This document shows positions 35,901 to 43,133 of a stretch of 43,133 nucleotides of DNA, piece after piece. The stretch lies in the NCBI GenBank assembly GCA_000310025.1, contig FN649739.1, forward strand, positions 1,601,541 to 1,644,673, in the 5' to 3' direction. This stretch comes from Ectocarpus siliculosus. Lineage: Eukaryota; Sar; Phaeophyceae; Ectocarpales; Ectocarpaceae. The translations under genes and the position numbers were made by a program. Below the pieces are notes generated by a model. The model saw only the letters and a list, made by a program, of their open reading frames with translations, did no database searches and was not told where the DNA came from. The number at the start of each line of letters is the position of its first letter. The first letter of the stretch is position 1.

Positions 35901-38900
35901 AACGTGGAACAGATGGCCTATGAGACATGTTTACACCTACCAGGTACACGACAAGGTTCGTATCCTAGCTCCTTCAGAGGAACGAACAACCAGACACACA
36001 AAACCAACATCCTAACGTGATTTTCGCACCTCTTCTTCGTTCTTGTCTCTGAGGAAGGGAAGATTCAGCAGGTCCATTGCCGAAGGCCGATCGTCTGGAT
36101 CAGGGCTAAGGCAGACGCGAATAAACTCCCTAGCGCGAATGTTCTGCACCCGGTCTAACGCAGACGGCAGAATCTGTGACGTCACCTTGCGGTAAATCTT
36201 GACACGATCACAGCGTGGCAAAAGGAGGGTGGGGTGGACATGTTGACGGTTTTAAAGCGGTTTGCCATCACTGGCATTTTCATTACGCAGGGCAGCAAGA
36301 TATACATAGCAGTGTGCGTCTCTCGGCAGTGTGTCCGTCAAAGCCCACCTCTGTTTCTACTCAATCTGTGCGTTGGGTTGGATACTGGACATTGTTATCT
36401 ACACGCTACAACACGGCAAATAGAGCGTGGCTGTTTGTCCCAGCATGGGAGCGCATGAACGCACGGTACTCCCGTATACCGGAGTTGGCTATCCGAAAGC
36501 GCGCGGACTTCTTCTGGAGTTCTCCCACATCCCTCCCCGGAAAACCCGCCCCAAAAGCTTTTCCCCACAGGGGCATCCTAGATCTTCCCCTCCAAAGAAA
36601 AAGAGTGGTAAACACATCGCACATCGTCAACAACAAAAACGAGAGTTGGTGCATCATGACACCACGCACTGCTCTTGTTGTGACGCATCCCACTTCCTCC
36701 ATACGCGTCGTCTCACCTGGGCGGCGTTTACACACTCGCTGTATGGGCGTTCCTTCGTGACCATCTCCAGCATGCACATCCCGAAAGCGTAGATGTCTAC
36801 TTTCTCCGTGTAAAACTCCTCGTACAGCTCCGGCGCCATAAACTCTGGGGTTCCCAACACGCTCATTGTCTGACACGACGCGCGTGCCAGTCCCAAACCA
36901 CGGCAGGGGGGAGGGGATATTGCATGTTGAGAGGGTGCATAACAGCTCCATCATGCAGTACACTCAAATGACTATGACTGGCCTAAAATCAACACCAAGC
37001 AGAATCCGCCAGTGAGGCAAATTACGCTATCCATCATTGAGAACTGTTGAGGCCAGCGCTGACTAAGCTGGCTGGCATTAATACGAAGTATCTGTTTTGG
37101 AGCTGTACCGTACACTATTTACAACACGGCAATGCTCCAAGTCAAATCTCTTGGTTGTGGTGTACTGTCGCTGTCTTGCATGAAAGTCGAGGTACTTGTC
37201 GCTCGTGCCGGTTACCCTTTAAGGTTGACCGTTCACTACAACGTGCTTCATTGTTTATACACTTCTGTGCTTGTGTCGTTGATTCTTCTGGCGTTGTACC
37301 CAGGGCCAAACGGGACAAATTGAACCATTGCAACGCAATAACTTCATGGCACCTTACGGTAACAGATACCAGAGGGAAATGACTTTCGGATTGTAACGCA
37401 AACGCTCTTGTTGCCATTGGAGTTAACTGCCGATGCCAGGACAGGACAGGCATTTACCAGCGACCTCTGTCTGCTGTGGATTGGCTACACACGGGAGAGT
37501 TGTGTGTCATGTCTTCCCGTAACTTCCAACATTTTATTTCTTTCTGAAACCATTTCTTATAAAATTTGCTTTGGTCTACAACTACACGCATAGCTCACTT
37601 GAAATGTGCTGGTCGAAGTCCGTCCACGCCATCCACTAATCTTGCTAAATAACAACAACAATTTCGCCCCCCCCCTTGGAATTAACGATTGGCCATCGGT
37701 GATCGGTCCTGTGGGAACAATGCTCCGTCCTCTCGAGGACGCGTGGTCAATGGTCTAACCGCTAAGGCATGCAAAACATAAGAGTACCCCCCCCCCTCCT
37801 TCCCGGAGACCTTGATTTTCATTTTTACCCGTTTGATCTGACGTGTCTTCCATTGGTCAGCGTGTGACAGACCAGCGCGGTCGAAAATGAGATAAAAAAA
37901 AACATATTTAGTACAACACAATGACAAACGTCTGTCTCCTTGTTGGTCAGCCCAGTAGCGAGGTCGATACTGATTCAACGACACACACAGATACCTTTTC
38001 CGATCGCGTGTTCGACGTCGAGAGCCCTAGGTCTCCGATGCGGATATCGCCGGCAGCGCCGTTGATGAAGATGTTGTCGCACTTCAGGTCGCGGTGGATG
38101 ATCGGCGGTTCCTGGGAGTGCAGGTAGTGCATCCCACGCAAAATCTGGCGAGCCCACCGTTTCACCACTCTCCATCTGATCATTTCCACCTTGCGGATGA
38201 AACTTCACGTGGGGGTGCAAGGAAAGGAGCGGGGGCAAGGAACATCATAACGCGGAGGGAAGATGCGGGCGTGTGTATGTGGGCGGCAGTACAAACCGCC
38301 GCAGTTTTTTTTTTGTATTCCGAGGACAAGAAATGCCCACACACAGGCGAGCGGCAGTCAGCGCAAGTGTCCCGAGAAACAATAACCCAAGAGGAGAGGG
38401 AGAGGGTACAGTAGTAGCCCGCGAGAGAGGTCACGGAAGAGACTATTTCATCTTCGAGTATTCACAAGTACAACGGTATAACACAGCAGCTACTGCACTG
38501 CAGGGGACATCGATCAGATGGCGGTGCAAGAGGGATCGACGGAGGTATGACTCTCACTCGCGACACAACGACATACACGCACTCACTCCATCAGGGAACC
38601 GCTCTGCATAATCTCCGTGACGAAGATGACTTCTTCCCTCTCGCGGTTGACCCAGGACCCATGGAACTGCACCAGGTTCTTGTGCTCCAGGTTCTGAAGC
38701 AGCCGCACCTCATTCATGATGCGCTTCTTCTCGTCCTTGGGCAAGTTCTTGATGTTAACGGTGTTCCACGCCACTTCAATGCCCATGGAGGTGTCGTAAG
38801 ATCGATATACGACCTTGTACTGCCCCGTGCCGAGCTTGTCTTCGAACCGGAGGTATCGTCCCTGCGGTGAAGCCTCGACATGGCGCTTCACCTGATTCCT

Positions 38901-39305
38901 GTCAGCCTCCGCCTTTTCGATCGGGTTCTCCACCACAGCAGTCTGTTGCTGTTGCTGCTGCGGCGGCGGTTGTTGCGGTACCGGTGGCTGCTGCTGCTGC
39001 TGCTGCTGCTGCTGCGGCTGCTGTGCTTGTCCCGGGGGTTTGCCTTCCTGCCCCTGCTGTACCGGTGGCTGCTGCTGCTGCTGCTGCTGCTGTGACTGCT
39101 GTGCTTGTCCTGGGGCTTTGACTTCCTGCTGCCCTTGCGCTTGTCGCTGCGGCTGCCGTTGCTGGGGACCGTCTACCGGAGAGGCATCCGAACGCTTCCC
39201 GCCGGCTGCCCCCGCCGCCGCCCCCTGCATATTCCCGCCATGAAGCTCTGCTTTCCGTTTCTCGGCCTCCTCCCGCCCCTCTTCACCGACGGGAGCTTCG
39301 CTCAT
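29971..39305 (-). CDS. WNK: WNK-type (with no lysine) protein kinase with OSR1_C-like domain
   Basis: Twelve minus-strand exons: 39305-38587, 38202-37995, 36869-36717, 36197-36030, 35839-33953, 33634-33491, 32600-32534, 32265-32147, 31515-31429, 31165-31037, 30826-30413 and 30120-29971. They join in phase to 1414 residues. Residues about 60-145 hold two polyQ tracts. The kinase domain (150 to about 412) has the WNK hallmarks: glycine loop GTGQYKVVY with the relocated lysine at 164, VAWN in place of the usual VAxK, HRDLKCDN (276-283), DLGLS in place of DFG (297-301), [17 protein letters not shown], and AFGMCMLEM. Residues 417-1000 are Pro/Ala/Gly/acidic and likely disordered, with four 12-residue QAPRPP repeats. 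About 1000-1075 matches the OSR1_C fold found after WNK kinase domains ([51 protein letters not shown], split by an intron). Two charged helices follow (1156-1227). WNKs sense chloride and crowding and control ion transport. The exon 5 acceptor could instead be 6 nt upstream. Confidence 0.9.
31801..31868 (-). repeat. tRNA-like (SINE-type) remnant
   Basis: On the minus strand TAGTCTAGTTGGTATCC (like the D-arm region of tRNA-Asp) is followed by GGGGTTCGAATCCCGGCGC. Acceptor and T-stem pairing fails at several positions. It sits in intron 8 of the WNK gene. Confidence 0.5.
34662..34805. repeat. Coding minisatellite, four 36-bp units in the WNK gene
   Basis: GGTGGACGTGGCGCCTG recurs at 34662, 34698, 34734 and 34770, exactly 36 bp apart. 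On the coding (minus) strand each unit encodes 12 residues of the form [12 protein letters not shown]. The unit length is a multiple of three, so copy-number change keeps the frame. Confidence 0.9.
37735..37885 (+). repeat. Composite repeat: tRNA-like word plus TTGGTCAG head
   Basis: GTGGTCAATGGTCTAACCGC at 37741 resembles the D-arm region of a tRNA. It is followed by a C run and then by the GAGACCTTGAT/CTGACGTGTCTTCC/ATTGGTCAGCG block shared with 27265-27330. It lies in intron 2 of the WNK gene. Confidence 0.45.
38940..39095. repeat. CTG/CAG-rich coding repeats (polyQ of the WNK gene)
   Basis: Three CTG-rich runs near 38945-38960, 38988-39013 and 39068-39093 encode glutamine runs on the minus strand. 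The last two are part of a larger duplicated block containing the word [11 protein letters not shown] or a close variant. The regions are pure enough to be length-variable between individuals. Confidence 0.9.
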
Positions 39306-39563
39306 CGGTCCAACGCACACGCAACACCAAAAGACTGCTGTTTTAAATCTCAAAACTGCTGTGTCGTCTATGTCTATCGAGCTCGTTGCTCGTTTGGATG
39401 ATCGGATTCGGGAGGCTGTGCAGAGGAAAAGGCGTGTTGTCCATCCGGAGGCCCCCCTACCGAAAGCTTTCGGTATATAAAAAAAAACAGATCAGCTACA
39501 CACACCTACACAACTTTGGGCGGGCACCACGTACACGGCGGGAGTTACCCGTGCAGAGGGACC
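39306..39563. promoter_or_regulatory. Bidirectional promoter region, WNK / TOP6B
   Basis: These 258 bp separate two divergent start codons. At 39459-39474 lies the perfect palindrome ACCGAAAGCTTTCGGT, and its last base begins TATATAAAAA (39474-39483), a TATA-like sequence about 90 bp before the TOP6B start codon. The palindrome could bind a dimeric factor acting on TOP6B or on both genes. Confidence 0.55.
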
Positions 39564-42500
39564 ATGGGCAAAGGTTCAGGTACGGCTTGAGAGACCTTCC
39601 TCACATACTGCCTCTCATTCCTGTTGGATGGCCATGCCGAAGGTGATCTGCAGCACATCTATCTCTGGTTCGCTCGTTTTTTTTAAATCATGAAGGCACT
39701 CTGGACATCAAAATCAAATGGAAGAAGCACACATTTTGACATGATGGCAACCTTATGACTTGGCCGGATAAACCCACACACAATCGCAAAATCGTTTCTG
39801 TCACTGGCTGTCTTCGTTGCTATTACTGTATTCAGGTGAAGCGGTAAAATCCAAGTCACCGGCGGAGTTCTTCGCGGACAACCAGAACATCGCCGGGTTC
39901 GACAACGTGAGGAGAAATAGTCTACGAAGGCTAGACATTTTATATTTGAAAATAGAGCGGTTTGGCTGACCAATAGCTACTGACCAATGAGAGGACGTGT
40001 ATTATAATAGCGAGCTACTTGCTGTAATAGTTACAAACACTACGCACGTATAATTACAATTAGATAGTGAAACGCTAATAATACGGTTTCTCGTCATCGG
40101 GCTACCCGGCAGGGGGGGAGTGGAAGAGGTTTCGCAGCAGGGTCCAAAAGTGTGTATTTTTACGCCACTGGACGCTTACGATATAATTTAGTTTGTATCA
40201 TACTTCTGCTGCAGGGCCGACCGCCTTGTGTAACTGGTTTACGATGAAAAGACGAAAAGACGCTACATGTATGTCCAGCGTCCGGCCGGTCCAAGTGTGT
40301 TCTGAATAAGTAGTACGCGATGCCACCACACGTATTGTTACAACACCTTTCACACGCGAAGAAACCGCGAGATACCCCCGGCAGAGCAGTGAGTGTCCCG
40401 GCACCACTCGGGGCACTCGGTATCGGTCATGTCGCCCGGGAGCGCGATATCACCGATCCCCGTGCGATAGTCGAATTTAATTAAACCATGTCGTGCGGGG
40501 GTGCGATATCACCAGTACGTGCGATATCACCGAACCGCGCGTTCTCTCGCTTCCTTACGGTAGTGCGCCCCCCACTTTGTGCGTAATAGGAGTGTACTCG
40601 TCACGCTGCTCTCGGCTTCCGGACGGTGGAAGCTTCCGATGGTATTCTCAACGAATGAGCAAGCGTGTAAAGCAGTTTTCATGTTGTGTACTTGGAAGTA
40701 CGGCGGTCGTGCTGTGTCTAATCTATTCCAATCCTCTTCGGAGATATCGAAACTTTAACTTTGCCGTTTCTTGCGCTGGAGCTGTACGGTAGTGTGGTTC
40801 CAGTCGGTTCTTCTCTAGGCACACAAGCATGACTTTTTTCGTCGGAATTCACAACACATTTGAGGCACAGGAGGTGAAGACCACATGTCCCCTCAGGAAT
40901 TGACGTTCAACGAGCTGACAGAAACATGTCGGCCCACCGGAACCAATCAACGGGGTTGCAGGCGGGTAAGTCTCTGTACACCACGATCAGGGAGCTGGTG
41001 GAGAACAGCTTGGATGCAGCCGAATCGATTGGGGCTCTCCCCCACATCTCCCTCACCATAGAGGAGTTCACGGAGGAAGAGTTTAACGAGCACCGCGGCA
41101 TGGACAACAGGGACGTGGTCGACGCTGGCCTGTTTAAGGTGAATTTTGACGCTCGGCGGTAGCGGGTACAGCAGAAGTTCATGCCGACGACGGCGTGACC
41201 TCGTATAAGCAAGGGAGATATTGCGCCAGTTAAACGTCTTGGCGTCGCGTGCGTCACAACGCAGGCTTCAGGAGGGAAAAAATCGACAAGCAAGGCGACC
41301 AAGGCGCTTCCCAAGCCGGCGGTAGCAGAGGAAGGTTCGGCCGACGATCCTCAAGAGCCCTCGGCTGCCGCTGGGGCTACTGCTGCGGACCTTGACCCCA
41401 AAGAGAAGAAAGCCAAAAATGACAAGAAAGGCCGGTCTAAGGGAGATTCTCACTCCCTGTACTATCGGGTCAAGTGCAAGGACAACGGAGTGGGCATGCC
41501 ACACGACAAGGTCGGTCTACCAGACCTATTTCTTGCGGGGAATGGAAGTATTCACGAAGGTTGCGTGAGTGGGCCGTGAGATTTGGGACTCGGCATTCAC
41601 GCCAGTTGCGGTCCGCTAGATTGATTTGGGCCTCACGAGGGAGGTCGTGTGGTACTGCAGGCCTCTTGACTCAAGGCCAACAAGTGCCCAGATATCACCC
41701 CTGTGCGTCTCCAGCAAGACTCTAGGGCTGCGTGTTTACGTGTACTTTGACGTGTGTGTTGTGCGTACCCTGTCGGCCCACCCTGCAGATTCCGGACATG
41801 CTTGGTGTGGTGCTATCTAGCAGCAAGTATGGCGTGCGGCAGGCGCGCGGCAAGTACGGTATGGGTGCCAAGATGGCCCTAATTTGGTCGAAGAAAAGCA
41901 CGGGGCTACCCATCCAGGTGTGTGCGTGTGTGCCCCGCGTGGTCGGTCGACTGAATGCACGTCAAGCGGCGCTGGCATCGATAAAGTTAGGCCCGGCGTC
42001 AGGGTTCCGCTTTGTAGCTGTGCGTCCCACCATGTGGCACGATGTGCACGGTAGCTTTTTGTTTGCTGTCGTATCCACACGGACATGGGAGAATCGGTCA
42101 CGAAAGAGTTCACTGAATATCGGGGGTATTGAACTCATTCATGCCACACTAGTCGACAGGACCGTTGTCGTGGTGTCTTGCATATTTAGCCTGTGGGCCG
42201 GAGTCCGTAGGATACTCAGGCTGCTCCGTCTATCTACTGCTGTATTCCTCCGTCCGCGAAAGGTGGTGTCGGGCTGCAGTTCGGACGTCAAAGACCCTCC
42301 GAATTTCCTCACCAAGTGCGTACTGGATATCGACATCTACAAGAACCGCCCGTCAGTTCACGAGCATGTGAAACTTCCCAACCCGGAGGTAAGGAAGCGC
42401 GTTCCGTCGCCATCACGTTCAAGGATCCTCGCGTTGTCGCGTTCATTTTGGCACTGGCCGCGCGCGCTTGCAGTAGTCGACATGGGAAGCGAACAATGCA

Positions 42501-42781
42501 TATAAAACAAAGCTGTGGTTGCTACGTGTTGTGGGAACACTTCCTGCTGCTTTGTGTAGAAATAACATCAGATATACCATAAACATAAAGATTGAGACGT
42601 GGTCATGGCCCCCCCCCCCCCCATTGCCCCCCCCCGTTAAACCACCGGGTTGTGACATTTGAACACGTACACGTGCGGCAATGCTCGCGGAAATTATTGC
42701 TTCCGCCAGGGCTGGAGGGGCACGGAGATGACCGTATGCGTGAGCGGGAACTGGCAAACCTACAAGTCCCGAGTGCTTCAG
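39564..42781 (+). CDS. TOP6B: DNA topoisomerase VI subunit B, 5' part (3' end outside window)
   Basis: Exons are 39564-39579, 39836-39906, 40962-41138, 41265-41510, 41789-41917, 42263-42388 and 42710-42781, giving the first 279 residues. Exon 1 is only 16 bp (MGKGS plus one base) and joins in phase to EAVKSKSPAEFFADNQNIAG. The GHKL ATPase motifs are all present: RELVENSLDAAES with Asn44 (N box), DNGVGM (161-166, G1 box) and GKYGMGAK (191-198, G2 box). VLDIDIYKN and VSGNWQTYKSRVLQ are also typical of TOP6B. Residues 89-150 are a charged Lys/Ala/Glu insert between the N and G1 boxes. Subunit B binds ATP and works with a Spo11-like subunit A to pass one duplex through another; in plants it supports endoreduplication. 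The final donor (CAG before GTACGC) shows the gene continues; the next exon was not found by 43133. Confidence 0.93.
39907..40961 (+). other. Intron 2 of TOP6B (1055 bp)
   Basis: It begins with GTGAGG and ends with TTGCAG. It contains a TTGGTCAG repeat-head remnant (39970-40000, minus) and a cluster of GCGATATCACC words at about 40443, 40503 and 40521. No exon was seen; the apparent start codon at 40926 is intronic sequence just before the true acceptor at 40961. Confidence 0.8.
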
Positions 42782-43133
42782 GTACGCGCCAAAGGGGTCG
42801 GGGAACCCTACTGTCCGAAAGGCAAAAAATTCTAGTAAGTGACTTGTGACTACCGGAAAGGGTTGTTGGACGTTGGTGCCGGCTGCAAGCCGTACACGGG
42901 AGGCAAGTAGATCATGAAATCGACGGACGCTGGTCTAGGCCCCCTCCTCATCAATGTGCCCCGGAGTATGATTTCGCATGTACACTCACGGCAGGAGAAA
43001 CGAAAGATAGTTACGTAGTTTCCTGCCAAGAACGTTGGCGAGAGCACCCGAATTGTGGCGGTGTCTCCACTAAGAGTAGGGACGGTATTTGCCTTGCAAG
43101 GGATATTGAGTATGTATCGACCACACGACGTGT

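Noticed and set aside
40926-40961. TOP6B start at the ATG at 40926
   Set aside because: It would replace the conserved SPAEFFADNQNIAGFDN segment, which is found in an upstream exon in matching phase; CAG at 40959-40961 is a good acceptor.
41732-42505. Plus-strand open frame of 257 codons
   Set aside because: Only the part 42263-42388 is coding, as a TOP6B exon. The rest reads through introns on both sides, and its first part is out of frame with TOP6B exon 5 (41789-41917).

Overview
The window looks like nuclear DNA of a brown alga, close to Ectocarpus. The evidence is: GT-AG introns of about 130 bp to several kb that break every gene into short exons; a secretory signal plus an Ala-Phe cleavage motif typical of plastid-targeted proteins in heterokonts with red-type plastids; genes on alternating strands with close head-to-head starts; and many short repeats (TTG, CAG/CTG, ATGT, poly-G) in introns. 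I worked by eye, so the taxonomic call is an inference. No rRNA, intact tRNA gene, CRISPR array or complete mobile element was seen.

Layout: (1) 102-5851, plus strand, the 3' part of a gene for a long coiled-coil protein, its introns filled by a minisatellite and two TACCGCC-rich arrays. (2) 16866-8613, minus strand, a complete 11-exon gene joining a PPPDE (DeSI-type) cysteine-peptidase domain to a Cdc48/p97-binding PUL domain. (3) 17230-19422, plus strand, a DUF547 protein with a likely plastid-targeting presequence. (4) 21890-20955, minus strand, two exons of an unrecognised protein ending in a membrane helix. (5) 23621-29794, plus strand, a 7-exon thiopurine S-methyltransferase family gene. 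(6) 39305-29971, minus strand, a 12-exon WNK-type kinase of about 1414 residues with polyQ and proline-rich regions and an OSR1_C-like domain. (7) 39564 onward, plus strand, the first seven exons of topoisomerase VI subunit B, which runs off the window.

The seven genes alternate strictly in orientation. Two neighbouring pairs start head to head only 363 bp (PPPDE-PUL/DUF547) and 258 bp (WNK/TOP6B) apart. The WNK/TOP6B spacer holds a perfect 16-bp palindrome directly beside a TATA-like sequence. The methyltransferase and WNK genes end tail to tail 176 bp apart. The gene products do not form one pathway: they cover ubiquitin/SUMO-related proteolysis, plastid, methyl transfer, osmotic/ion signalling and DNA topology.

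Exon boundaries were fixed by requiring GT-AG (or GC-AG) sites, continuous phase and a match to family motifs. The models for genes 2, 3, 5, 6 and 7 close in phase across all exons. The rest is intron or intergenic DNA with minisatellites, tRNA-like short repeats, a possible 216-bp MITE, a dispersed ACAGCAGTAG motif and one strong hairpin.
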